Part shown: one piece after another, positions 22,602-30,354 of the stretch
How positions within the stretch are numbered: the stretch's first letter is position 1
Layout of the letters: each line of letters starts with the position of its first letter
Assembly: GCF_001592125.1 (NCBI RefSeq)
Contig: NZ_BCWI01000024.1
Span: 1 to 54,316, forward strand
Direction: 5' to 3'
Origin: Microbacterium hominis NBRC 15708
GTDB lineage: Bacteria; Actinomycetota; Actinomycetes; Actinomycetales; Microbacteriaceae
Length of the DNA stretch: 54,316 bases
Position numbers and translations under genes: made by a program
The notes under the pieces: generated by a model
Told to the model about the DNA's origin: nothing
Database searches by the model: none
What the model saw: only the letters and a program-made list of their open reading frames with translations

Positions 22602-24593
22602 TCAGAAACGGCCCCCTCCGCGGCGGGACCGGCTTCCGGCCCCGCCGAAGCCGCCGGGGGAGATGCTGCCGCCGCGGCTGCCGGACGAGCCTCCGAAACC
22701 GCCTCGGCGACCGCCGCCGCCGAGGAGCGAGTTGATGACGATCCCGCCGAGGATCGCGCCCATCATGTCGCCCGATCCGTTGCCGCGCGCCGCGGGGGCC
22801 GTGCCGCCGAACATCCCGCCCTGGAACACGCCCACGTCGTTCTGCGCGGCGCGCAGCGCCTGCGTCGCGAGGTCGTGGGCGCGCTGCGCGGCGGCGAGGG
22901 CCTGGGCGGGGTCGGACTGCTGCAGCTGGCGCGCCTGGACGAGGGAGGCACCGGCCTCGGCGAGCCGCGTGCGCGCCTCGGCGCCCACGGCCCCGCGGCG
23001 CGAGCCGATGAAGTCCTCGGCGGCGGAGATCTCGCCCTGCGCCTGGGCCAGGAGGCCGCCGAGCTGCTGGGCGGCGCGCGCGGCCTGCTGCTGTGCGTCG
23101 CGGACGCCCGCCAGCAGGGCGTCGATCTGCGCGTTCGCCCGATCGAGCTCGTCGCGCGCGAACAGGGGGCGCTTCGCCGTGCCCGTGATCAGGGCGCGGG
23201 CGGCATCCACCTGGGCGCGTGTCGCCGCGATGACCGGCGCGATCCGTCCGTCCGGATCGGGCAGGGCGCTCGCCGCGGCGATGTCGGTCTCGAGGTCGGC
23301 GATGAGGGCGGCGGCGTCCGTCTCGGCCTGCGCGAGGTCGGCGCCGAGGCGACCGACCGCGTCCTGCAGCACCTGCGCCTGCGAGACCGCGTCCTCGGCC
23401 GCCCGGATGCTCACGGCCGCGGCGCCGCCGTTGCCGGCGCCGATCTGCTGCTGAGCGGTGGTCAGCTGGGTGTCGGCGAACGCGAGCCGCTGCTGCGCCT
23501 GCTCGGGATTGTCCGCGATCGGGGCGAGCGCGAGCGGGTCGTAGGTCGTGCGGAGGGCGGCGAGGGCCGAGGCGGCGGCCTCGTGCGCGCCGCCCACCGT
23601 CGCGCGCAGCTGCTGGAGGCGGGCCAGCGCTTCGGGCGCGTTCTGCTCGAGCTTGCGCAGCTCGTCGAAGGCGGCGGCCTTCTCGTCGAGCTGGGCGTTC
23701 GCGGCGTCGCACAGCTCGACGATGCGCGCGTTCCACGCCCGCGCGTCGGATTCGCTGTCGGGCGTCGCGTCGTCCAGCCTCTGCTTGAGCGAGAACGCCT
23801 CGTCCAGCTTCGACTTCGCGTCGGCGAGTGCCGCGGCGAACTCGCGGGCGGCGTCGTCGCCGAACTGCGCGCGGGCGAAGCCGAGCTCCTGCTCGCTCGT
23901 CTTGACCGCATCGTCGGTCTGCACGAGAGCCGACGACGCGCGGCGGGCGAGGTCTTCGAGGCTGACCGGCGGCGGCGCCCCCGGTGTCGCGCCCTGCGGA
24001 CCGCGGCGCCGCGACCGGACGACGATCCACACGACCAGGACGGCGAGGGCCAGCAGGACCACGATGAGCAGGATCGGCACGATGCCGCCGGCACCTCCCG
24101 CCGAGGTGCCTCCCGAGCCCCCCGCGATCGCGTCGGCCAGCCCGTCGGCGGCGGCGGTCGCGGCTCCGACCCAGTCGCCGGAGCTGAGCGCGGGCTGCAC
24201 CCGCTGCTGCTCGATCGTGGTGAGCTCGTCGCCGGTGACCGGCCCCGCGGAATACCCCGACAGGTAGTACTGCCGGCCGTCGGTGGAGATCGCGAGCAGG
24301 TACTGGTGCGGGCCGAGACCGTTGTTCTGAGCCGTCTGGTTCGCCCACTCTTCGGGGGAGGACGGGTCGGTGAACTGCGGGACGTAGGCGACCCACAGGT
24401 CCACTCCCGAGCTGGCCGTCAGGGCGCGCAAGCGCGTGTCGACCTCCGACACCTGGGCCCCGGAGAGCACCCCGGACTGGTCGACGACGCGCGAGGAGCT
24501 TAGGGCGACGGGGCTCGTCGCCACCGCTGCCGCCGCACCGCCGAGGACGATCGCCGCTGCCGCCGTCAGAGCCAGCCACAGACGCGCACGCAT
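22602..24593 (-). CDS. TPM-domain membrane protein with long coiled coil and Gly/Arg tail
   Basis: 663 residues. Signal peptide 1-27, extracytoplasmic TPM (DUF477/YgcG) domain about 36-155 with VVDQSGVLS and the usual YLLAISTDGRQYYLSGY strand, a membrane helix about 170-192, then about 400 cytoplasmic residues of Ala/Gln-rich coiled coil. The last 50 residues are Gly/Ser/Arg repeats with several RGG steps. TPM proteins are linked to membrane-complex assembly and phage-shock-like systems; PspA follows. GGGAGGAT precedes ATG 24593. A TAGGAT -10 box lies about 45 nt further upstream. Confidence 0.85.
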   Translation of the reverse strand: MRARLWLALTAAAAIVLGGAAAAVATSPVALSSSRVVDQSGVLSGAQVSEVDTRLRALTASSGVDLWVAYVPQFTDPSSPEEWANQTAQNNGLGPHQYLLAISTDGRQYYLSGYSAGPVTGDELTTIEQQRVQPALSSGDWVGAATAAADGLADAIAGGSGGTSAGGAGGIVPILLIVVLLALAVLVVWIVVRSRRRGPQGATPGAPPPVSLEDLARRASSALVQTDDAVKTSEQELGFARAQFGDDAAREFAAALADAKSKLDEAFSLKQRLDDATPDSESDARAWNARIVELCDAANAQLDEKAAAFDELRKLEQNAPEALARLQQLRATVGGAHEAAASALAALRTTYDPLALAPIADNPEQAQQRLAFADTQLTTAQQQIGAGNGGAAAVSIRAAEDAVSQAQVLQDAVGRLGADLAQAETDAAALIADLETDIAAASALPDPDGRIAPVIAATRAQVDAARALITGTAKRPLFARDELDRANAQIDALLAGVRDAQQQAARAAQQLGGLLAQAQGEISAAEDFIGSRRGAVGAEARTRLAEAGASLVQARQLQQSDPAQALAAAQRAHDLATQALRAAQNDVGVFQGGMFGGTAPAARGNGSGDMMGAILGGIVINSLLGGGGRRGGFGGSSGSRGGSISPGGFGGAGSRSRRGGGRF

Positions 24594-24742
24594 GCGTGAT
24601 CCTCCCTGCGCGAGGCGCGGGTCCCTCGCTCCCTCCCTTCGATCCTATGCCCCGCGCGGCATGGCACGATAGGCGGACCGACGGGATGCTGCGGGTCTGC
24701 GCGGACGCGGCCCGTCGTCCCGCCCGGCGGGAGTCGGCCCGG

Positions 24743-24748
24743 TAGGGT
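24743..24748 (+). promoter_or_regulatory. -10 box TAGGGT for the DUF3097 gene
   Basis: TAGGGT lies 18 nt before ATG 24767, with a full Shine-Dalgarno (GGAGG) in between, so this gene has a short leader rather than a leaderless start. The rest of 24594-24742 shows only the divergent TPM promoter. Confidence 0.5.
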
Positions 24749-24766
24749 GTCGGCTTCGGAGGAACC

Positions 24767-25615
24767 ATGATCGACGACGGATTCGGCCCCGACCGGTACG
24801 GAGCGGACGTGCTCGCCGCGGGATGGCGCGATGCCGGTCGCGCCGTCGTCCCGCGCGTCGAGGCCACCGCCGACCTGGTGGTGGAGGTGGCCGGCGACGG
24901 GTTCTGCGGAGCCGTCACCGGCATCCAGTCCGGCCACGTCGAGCTGGAGGATCGGCGCGGACGGCGCCGACTGTTCCCGCTCGGCGGCGGCTTCCTGATC
25001 GACGGCGCCGCCGTCGTGCTCGAGCCCCCGCGGCGCACGGCGACCGGGCCGCGGCGCACGGCGTCGGGCTCCTTCGCCGCCGACACCGCGCGGGCGCGGG
25101 TCGCGCGCGCCTCCCGCATCCTCGTCGAGGGCCGCCACGACGCCGAGCTGGTCGAGAAGGTGTGGGGCGACGACCTGCGCGTGGAGGGCGTGGTCGTCGA
25201 GTACCTCCAGGGCGTCGACCTCCTCGAATCCGTGCTGCGCGACGAGCCGCCCGGGCCGGGACGGCGCTACGGCGTGCTCGTCGACCACCTCGTGCCGGGC
25301 TCGAAGGAGTCGCGCATCGCCGACGCGGTCGCGCGCGGGCCCCACGGCGCGCACGTGCGCATCGTCGGGCACCCCCACATCGACGTGTGGCAGTGCGTCC
25401 TGCCGCGTGCGCTCGGCATCGAGTCCTGGCCGGAGGTGCCGCGCGGCATCGAGTGGAAGGTCGGCGTGAGCCGGGCGCTCGGCTGGCCCGCGCACGACCA
25501 GGCCGACATCGCGCGGACGTGGCAGCGCATCCTCGGCTCCGTGCACAGCTACCGCGACCTCGACCCGGCCCTGCTGGGGCGCGTCGAGGAGCTCATCGAC
25601 TTCGTCACCACCTGA
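24767..25615 (+). CDS. DUF3097 family protein
   Basis: 282 residues, an actinobacterial conserved protein of unknown function. The central part has a TOPRIM-like look: ILVEGRHDAELVEKVWG (about 122-138) supplies the conserved Glu of the first motif, and LVDHLVPGSKESR (about 169-181) resembles the DxD-bearing second motif. The N-terminal 85 residues form a small beta-rich domain. A nucleic-acid role is possible but inferred. It starts with a consensus Shine-Dalgarno. trmB follows after 30 nt with its own -10 box. Confidence 0.8.
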   Translation: MIDDGFGPDRYGADVLAAGWRDAGRAVVPRVEATADLVVEVAGDGFCGAVTGIQSGHVELEDRRGRRRLFPLGGGFLIDGAAVVLEPPRRTATGPRRTASGSFAADTARARVARASRILVEGRHDAELVEKVWGDDLRVEGVVVEYLQGVDLLESVLRDEPPGPGRRYGVLVDHLVPGSKESRIADAVARGPHGAHVRIVGHPHIDVWQCVLPRALGIESWPEVPRGIEWKVGVSRALGWPAHDQADIARTWQRILGSVHSYRDLDPALLGRVEELIDFVTT

Positions 25616-25633
25616 CGGCGCGGCGTCCGCCGG

Positions 25634-25639
25634 TACCCT
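25634..25639 (+). promoter_or_regulatory. -10 box TACCCT for trmB, leaderless layout
   Basis: TACCCT ends 6 nt before ATG 25646. Confidence 0.55.
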
Positions 25640-25645
25640 GGTCGG

Positions 25646-26398
25646 ATGCCGCACGAGACCGAACCCGCCCCGCGCTACCGCGACAAGCCCGTCTCGTTCG
25701 TGCGGCGCAGCGGCCGGATGAGCGACGCGCAGGAGCGGGCGTGGGCGGAGCTGTCGCCGCGGTACGTGATCGAGGTGCAGCGGGATGCCGCGGCCACCAG
25801 CATCCTGCCGGGGACGACCATCGCGCCCGCCGGGGTCTTCGGGCGCACCGCGCCGCTGATCGTCGAGATCGGCTCCGGCCAGGGCCACGCGATCGTGCAC
25901 GCCGCGGCGCAGACGTCGGACACCGACTTCCTGGCGGTCGAGGTGTTCCGCGCGGGCCTGGCCCGGACGATGCTCGACGCCGACCGCGACGGTGTGCGCA
26001 ATCTGCGGTTGGTCGAGGCGAACGCGCCCGAGGTCCTCGAGCACCTCCTGCCCGAGGCGAGCGTCGACGAGCTCTGGATCTTCTTCCCCGACCCGTGGCA
26101 CAAGGCGAAGCACAACAAGCGCAGGCTCGTCGCCCCCGCCTTCCCGCCGCTCGCGGCGCGGGCGCTGCGCGACGGCGGGATGCTGCGGCTGGCGACCGAC
26201 TGGGAGGACTACGCCCTGCAGATGCGCGCCGTGCTGGGCTCCGCGTCGGAGTTCGCCGCGGCGTTCGAGGGGGAGTGGGCACCGCGCTTCGACGGACGGG
26301 TCATGACCGCCTTCGAGCGCAAGGGGCTCGCCAAGGGGCGCGAGATCCGCGACCTCGCCTACCGTCGCGCGGCGCGCGGCCCCTCCGACGCGGCATGA
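25646..26398 (+). CDS. trmB: tRNA (guanine46-N7)-methyltransferase
   Basis: Makes m7G46 in the variable loop of tRNAs with S-adenosylmethionine. 250 residues. The SAM loop is EIGSGQGHAIV (about 74-84), and the family signature FFPDPWHKAKHNKRR is intact near 150. The N-terminal 50 residues form the usual basic extension (RYRDKPVSFVRRSGRM). Leaderless start; the stop overlaps the next start (ATGA). Confidence 0.95.
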   Translation: MPHETEPAPRYRDKPVSFVRRSGRMSDAQERAWAELSPRYVIEVQRDAAATSILPGTTIAPAGVFGRTAPLIVEIGSGQGHAIVHAAAQTSDTDFLAVEVFRAGLARTMLDADRDGVRNLRLVEANAPEVLEHLLPEASVDELWIFFPDPWHKAKHNKRRLVAPAFPPLAARALRDGGMLRLATDWEDYALQMRAVLGSASEFAAAFEGEWAPRFDGRVMTAFERKGLAKGREIRDLAYRRAARGPSDAA

Positions 26399-27255
26399 TC
26401 TCGACGGCGGCTTCGGACGCGTCCTCCCCCCGGTGGGGTACGGCCGTCGGCCCCGCCCTGATCGTCTGCCTGGCCGCGCCCGCGTTCTTCGTGCTGCTGC
26501 AGCCCCTGATCGGCGTGGGGCTCCTGGCCCTCGGGGTGGGCGCCGCGATCGCGCGGGAACGGGGCCGGGTCGCCGCATCCGCACCCTCGCTCGCCCGCGA
26601 CCTCTCGCTCATCGCGCTGGGCATGCTCGTCGTGAGCGCGATCTCGCTCGAGGCGAAGCTCGACGACCTCTCCATGATCCGCTTCACCCTCGCGCTCGGC
26701 GGCGCCGTCGCGGTGCCGTACGCCGTCTCACGGTGGGTGTACCGCGACCGGGCCATCCGGTTCCCCTGGCGCGGCGGCGGGCGTTGGAAGAGCTGGCAGT
26801 GGGCCTGGCTCGTCGCCGTGCTCGTGCTCGGATGGGCCCTCCTGCCGTTCTACTTCATCAGCTCCGGCGTGTACCGCAATTGGCCCGTGGTCGACTCGCC
26901 GGAGCTCATCGCCCGGCTGTTCGTCGGGGTCGGCGCGGTCGGCATCTGGGACGAGTTGTTCTTCATCTGCACCGTGTTCGTGCTGTTGCGCCGCCACCTG
27001 CCCGACGTCGCCGCGAACCTCCTGCAGGCCGTCGTCTTCGTCTCCTTCCTCTGGGAGCTCGGCTACCGGGCATGGGGTCCCGTGCTCACGATCCCGTTCG
27101 CTCTGCTGCAGGCGGTGATCTTCCTCAAGACGCACTCACTCGGCTACGTCGTGACCGTGCACCTGCTGTTCGACGCCGTCGTCTTCGCCGTCCTGGTGCA
27201 CGCCCACAACCCCGGACTGCTCGACGGGATCTTCCTGCTCGTGCCCGGCTCCTGA
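26395..27255 (+). CDS. CPBP-like (Abi/Rce1-related) polytopic membrane protein
   Basis: 286 residues with about eight helices. CPBP intramembrane proteases carry EExxxR, FxxxH and HxxxN/D motifs. Here the corresponding places read WDELFFICTVF, FVSFLWELGYR and HLLFD, so the first Glu is Asp and the central His is lost. It may be an inactive or divergent relative. It is coupled to trmB by a 4-bp overlap. Assignment rests on topology and the residual motifs. Confidence 0.6.
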   Translation: MISTAASDASSPRWGTAVGPALIVCLAAPAFFVLLQPLIGVGLLALGVGAAIARERGRVAASAPSLARDLSLIALGMLVVSAISLEAKLDDLSMIRFTLALGGAVAVPYAVSRWVYRDRAIRFPWRGGGRWKSWQWAWLVAVLVLGWALLPFYFISSGVYRNWPVVDSPELIARLFVGVGAVGIWDELFFICTVFVLLRRHLPDVAANLLQAVVFVSFLWELGYRAWGPVLTIPFALLQAVIFLKTHSLGYVVTVHLLFDAVVFAVLVHAHNPGLLDGIFLLVPGS

Positions 27256-27269
27256 TCAGGCGACGACGC

Positions 27270-27275
27270 TATCCT
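27270..27275 (+). promoter_or_regulatory. -10 box TATCCT upstream of the guanidine riboswitch
   Basis: TATCCT would start transcription near 27282, just ahead of the aptamer and its possible competing strand. Confidence 0.5.
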
Positions 27276-27290
27276 CGTACTCGGACCCCG

Positions 27291-27341
27291 ACCGGGTCTC
27301 CGGACGAGGGATCCCAGTACCCGGTGAGCGACAAGACTGGC
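27291..27341 (+). ncRNA. Guanidine-III (ykkC-III) riboswitch
   Basis: The conserved blocks appear in order and spacing: CCGGACGAGG (27300-27309), GTACCCGGT (27317-27325) and GACAAGAC (27330-27337). CCAGT (27314-27318) pairs with ACTGG (27336-27340), a different sequence from the stem of the Thermobifida example I remember, so the structure is kept by covariation. CCGG 27300-27303 can pair with CCGG 27321-27324 as the pseudoknot. ACCGGGT at 27291-27297 is fully complementary to 27319-27325 and could form an alternative, aptamer-breaking helix. The gene controlled is an SMR exporter of the type that removes guanidinium. Confidence 0.9.
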
Positions 27342-27355
27342 CGAAAGGTCTCGTC

Positions 27356-27676
27356 ATGTCCTGGCTCGTCCTCATCGTCTCCGGCATCCTCGAAGCCGTC
27401 TGGGCCACCGCCCTCGGCAAATCGGAGGGCTTCAGCCGGCCCGCTCCCACGATCGTCTTCGCCGTGGCGCTCGTCGCCAGCATGGGCGGACTCGCGTGCG
27501 CGATGCGCGACATCTCCACCGGCACCGCCTACGCCGTGTGGGTCGGCATCGGTGCCGCGCTCACCGTCGCGTACGCGATGATCACCGGCGACGAGCAGTT
27601 CTCGCTCGTACGGATGCTGCTCATCGTGGGACTGGTCGGATGCGTCGTCGGCCTGAAACTCGTCGGCCACGACTGA
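27356..27676 (+). CDS. gdx: SMR family guanidinium exporter (Gdx/SugE type)
   Basis: 106 residues, four membrane helices, acting as a dual-topology dimer that exchanges guanidinium for protons. The essential Glu is in helix 1 (GILEAVWATALGKSEGF), and the WATALGKS variant with the long DISTGTAYAVWVGIGA helix belongs to the Gdx (SugE) rather than the EmrE branch. The guanidine-III riboswitch upstream fixes the function more firmly than sequence alone. A weak AGG lies 8 nt before ATG 27356, within reach of riboswitch-dependent folding. It converges with the gene ending at 27688. Confidence 0.92.
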   Translation: MSWLVLIVSGILEAVWATALGKSEGFSRPAPTIVFAVALVASMGGLACAMRDISTGTAYAVWVGIGAALTVAYAMITGDEQFSLVRMLLIVGLVGCVVGLKLVGHD

Positions 27677-27687
27677 CCGCCGCGCGC

Positions 27688-29799
27688 TCAGCGCTCCCCG
27701 CGCAGCAGCTCCAGACCGGCGCTGGCGAACTGGCGCGTCGTCGCGGACGGCAGGAAGGCCCGGGTCAGTCCGGCGCCGATCCGCGGCAGGTCGGCCTCGT
27801 CGCGGAACAGCAGGTACATCGTCTCGTACCGCGGGTGGAACTTCTGCTTGAAGCGGTGGAGCGACTGGAAGCCGTAGACGGGCTCCAGCGCGTCCGACAG
27901 GCGCGTGCTCAGCGCCGACAGCCCCTGAGCCTCGGGCGGGTACTCGTGCGCGAGGGGGGCGCCGGACAGGGACATGATCTCGGCGCCCTCGTCGCGGAAC
28001 GCCGCGGCGGAGCTGCCGATCAGGTACTCCATGACGGGGCCGAACCCGTGCTCGCGGCGACGCATCAGATCGAGCGTCCATCCCCGGATGCCGCTCTCGC
28101 CGTACACCGGCATCCACGACAGGAACCCGTGCACGTCCCCGCGCGGGTCCAGTGCGAGGGCGATGCGCACCTCGGGGTCGTCGGCCTCGGCGAGCGTGCC
28201 GAGCGTGAAGCGCATCTCCGGGAGCTGCTTCTCGCCGACCCACTGGTTCGAGATCGCCTGCAGCTGTGTGCGCACACCCCACGACTCGTCGCGCAGGCGG
28301 GTGAGGCGGAAGGTCATGTCCTCACGGCCGGCCCGGTTGAGCGTCGTGCGGACGGAGTTCCACCGCTTTCCGGTGTACGCCAGGCCCGGGAGATCGACGA
28401 TGGTGTCGTCGGCGACGACGAGCGAGCGCCACGTCGGGGGCACGGCCTCGAGCGTCGATGCGCCGGCGCTGAAGAAGCACGGTGCCAGGCCCGCCTGCTC
28501 GGCCGCCGCGATGAACTCCGCGACCGAGGAGGCGCGTCCCTCCTCCGGTCCGAGCGGATCGGCCAGCGCGATGGCCGCGCCCGCCCGGATCTGATAGGTC
28601 ACGATGCCGGTCCTGGTGCCGAGGTAGCTGTTGCCCTCCCAGGTCGTCATCCACGAGAGCGTCCCGCCGCCGTGGGTGCGGATGAGGTCGGCGGCATCGC
28701 GGGCGGTCGGCTCCGCCCCTCGTGCCCCGAGCGCCGTGCGCGGAGCGCCGGCGAACGCGCCGCGCACGAGCACGAGGTACACCAGCAGCACGAGGGCGAT
28801 GAGTCCGCTCCCGATCTCGATGGCCGTCTCGCCGTCGATGGGCACGCCCAGGTCGAAGTGGACGTCGAGGGTGACGACGGCGGCGAGGAGCGTCGCCGAG
28901 AGGATGTTGAGCGACAGCAGCACGAGTGCGCAGATCCACGCCCAGCGACGCGCGCGGTGCAGGCCCTGCGCGATCACGAGGACGACGACGACGTCGATGA
29001 CCGTCGTGATCCACGAGCTGGAGAGCGGATCGGTGCTGCCGAACGGGCCGTAGGTCGGGATGATCGTCAGGATCACCTCGATGCCGACGAACGACACCAT
29101 GCCGATGAACGCGATGAGCCGCTGCTCCCGCAGCGTCGCACGGCGGGGCCGCAGCGTGCGGTCGAAGAGGAGGACGGCCACGACCGCGAGGAGGTGTGAG
29201 AGGTCCGCCACGGTTCCGAGCACGAGCACGCCGACGATCACGACGGCGATGAGCACGAGCCAGCCGCGCAGGCGCCAGGGCGACGCCAGGAGGCCCATGA
29301 CCGCGGCGATGCAGGCGAACGTGCCGCCGCTGGCGCCGACGTCGAGCGTGGTCGCGGTCTCCTGCACCCACTCCCACCCGGAGAAGACGCTGAGCGCGGC
29401 CAGGAGCAGCGCCGTGGCGAGGACGGCGACGATCTGACCGATCCAGAAGTAGGCGAGGGCGACGCGCGTGCCGCGGGCGTATTCGAGGACGCCCATCCCG
29501 ATGAAGCCGAGGATGGTCGGGACGAAGAGCCACGGCTCGGCGACGAAGAAGGTGCCCGTCAGCGGCGTCCACCAGCGACCGGCCTGCAGGGCGGGCAGCC
29601 CGTAGGCCCACACGTCCATGCCGGCGCTCTCGTCGAAGGGCTCCCAGAGGCCCTGCGACAGCGCGCCCACGACGAGGATCGCCACGACCGTGAGCAGGGT
29701 GGCGGGCAGATGACGCATGAGCCGGACGACGGCGTGCGTGCGCGCGGATGCCGCGGCGGCCGCCGGAGCGGGGGAGGCGGCGGGGGCTGTCTCCGTCAT
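27688..29799 (-). CDS. Rhomboid-like / DUF2156 (MprF-type lysyltransferase) fusion protein
   Basis: 703 residues. Residues about 30-240 resemble a rhomboid domain: RWWTPLTG, VLEYARGT, then GASGG (candidate Ser nucleophile) and DLSHLLAV (candidate His). More helices follow, and from about 355 a DUF2156 domain, the catalytic half of phosphatidylglycerol lysyltransferases. Marks are IALADPLGP, KRWNSVRTTLNRA, SLSGAPLA and the closing RFKQKFHPRYETMYLL. It probably modifies membrane lipids with amino acids, altering charge and resistance to cationic peptides; the role of the rhomboid-like part is unknown. ATG 29799 follows TACGGT by 6 nt. Confidence 0.8.
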   Translation of the reverse strand: MTETAPAASPAPAAAAASARTHAVVRLMRHLPATLLTVVAILVVGALSQGLWEPFDESAGMDVWAYGLPALQAGRWWTPLTGTFFVAEPWLFVPTILGFIGMGVLEYARGTRVALAYFWIGQIVAVLATALLLAALSVFSGWEWVQETATTLDVGASGGTFACIAAVMGLLASPWRLRGWLVLIAVVIVGVLVLGTVADLSHLLAVVAVLLFDRTLRPRRATLREQRLIAFIGMVSFVGIEVILTIIPTYGPFGSTDPLSSSWITTVIDVVVVLVIAQGLHRARRWAWICALVLLSLNILSATLLAAVVTLDVHFDLGVPIDGETAIEIGSGLIALVLLVYLVLVRGAFAGAPRTALGARGAEPTARDAADLIRTHGGGTLSWMTTWEGNSYLGTRTGIVTYQIRAGAAIALADPLGPEEGRASSVAEFIAAAEQAGLAPCFFSAGASTLEAVPPTWRSLVVADDTIVDLPGLAYTGKRWNSVRTTLNRAGREDMTFRLTRLRDESWGVRTQLQAISNQWVGEKQLPEMRFTLGTLAEADDPEVRIALALDPRGDVHGFLSWMPVYGESGIRGWTLDLMRRREHGFGPVMEYLIGSSAAAFRDEGAEIMSLSGAPLAHEYPPEAQGLSALSTRLSDALEPVYGFQSLHRFKQKFHPRYETMYLLFRDEADLPRIGAGLTRAFLPSATTRQFASAGLELLRGER

Positions 29800-29805
29800 G
29801 CCTTC

Positions 29806-29811
29806 ACCGTA
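29806..29811 (-). promoter_or_regulatory. -10 box TACGGT, leaderless layout
   Basis: On the minus strand TACGGT ends 6 nt before ATG 29799, which settles the start against the ATG 54 nt upstream. Confidence 0.5.
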
Positions 29812-29874
29812 CCGGGAGCTGCCCCACGCCGCCGTGAACCCACGTCGACGCATCGCGCACCGGGGCGGTCGCCC

Positions 29875-30120
29875 TCAAAAGCGTGCCAGCAGCGCCGGAC
29901 CGAAGACCACCAGCGTCGCCACGGGCACCACGAGCAGGCCCATCGCGGCCACGCCGATCGCGATCATGCTGCCGAGGATCGACAGCACGGCGGCGCCGAC
30001 GGACGTCGCCGCCCCGCGGTCGGACAGCGCGATCCGCGTGTTCCGCGGCACGCGCGCGGTCCGCGACGACGACGTCGCGGGAGGGGAGGCCGGAGCGAGG
30101 ACGAGGGTCGAGGTGGTCAT
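29875..30120 (-). CDS. Small two-helix membrane protein of unknown function
   Basis: 81 residues. The N-terminal 45 residues are polar and Thr/Ser/Arg-rich; then come a hydrophobic run broken once (AAVLSILGSMIAIGVAAMGL and LVVPVATLVVFGPALLARF), consistent with two membrane helices. No known family recognised. ATG 30120 is preferred over longer readings because TAGCGT ends 7 nt before it. It precedes the rhomboid/DUF2156 gene on the same strand, but that gene has its own -10 box. It could be a small membrane-stress or cell-envelope protein. Confidence 0.55.
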   Translation of the reverse strand: MTTSTLVLAPASPPATSSSRTARVPRNTRIALSDRGAATSVGAAVLSILGSMIAIGVAAMGLLVVPVATLVVFGPALLARF

Positions 30121-30127
30121 GGTCTCG

Positions 30128-30133
30128 ACGCTA
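30128..30133 (-). promoter_or_regulatory. -10 box TAGCGT, leaderless layout
   Basis: On the minus strand TAGCGT ends 7 nt before ATG 30120, supporting the short protein at 29875-30120 as real. Confidence 0.5.
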
Positions 30134-30160
30134 CGGACGGCGCGGGAGCCGCACATCGGA

Positions 30161-30184
30161 CGGCGGATGCACCGGCATCCGCCG
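30161..30184. repeat. Perfect 10-bp hairpin with the GGATGC/GCATCC core
   Basis: CGGCGGATGC (30161-30170) pairs with GCATCCGCCG (30175-30184) around ACCG. It lies in the 234-bp region between the divergent small membrane protein and arsC genes. It joins both orientations of a hexamer that is over-represented throughout the window. Confidence 0.7.
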
Positions 30185-30245
30185 GGAGGATGATCTTCGC
30201 CGGCCGATCGGGGCACGGCGCCCGCACGAGCCGGCGACGCCCGTG

Positions 30246-30274
30246 TTGACATCCGTCGACGCATCGGGGATCCT
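30246..30274 (+). promoter_or_regulatory. Probable sigma-A-type promoter of arsC
   Basis: TTGACA (30246-30251), 17-nt spacer, GATCCT (30269-30274). This is the best -35 hexamer in the window. The leader of about 75 nt ends in a strong GGAGGA ribosome-binding site. GTCGAC within the spacer is a palindrome but too short to name an operator. Confidence 0.6.
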
Positions 30275-30354
30275 CTGGTGCGGACCATTCGGCGGGGGCG
30301 GCGAGCACCGTCGCACCGCCTGCGTCCCACACCGTCGCCCGACACGGAGGAACC

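Noticed and set aside
20283..24503. A 1406-residue open frame on the plus strand
   Set aside because: It lies opposite the arginase, pspA and TPM genes, with low-complexity composition. It is a shadow of their codon usage.
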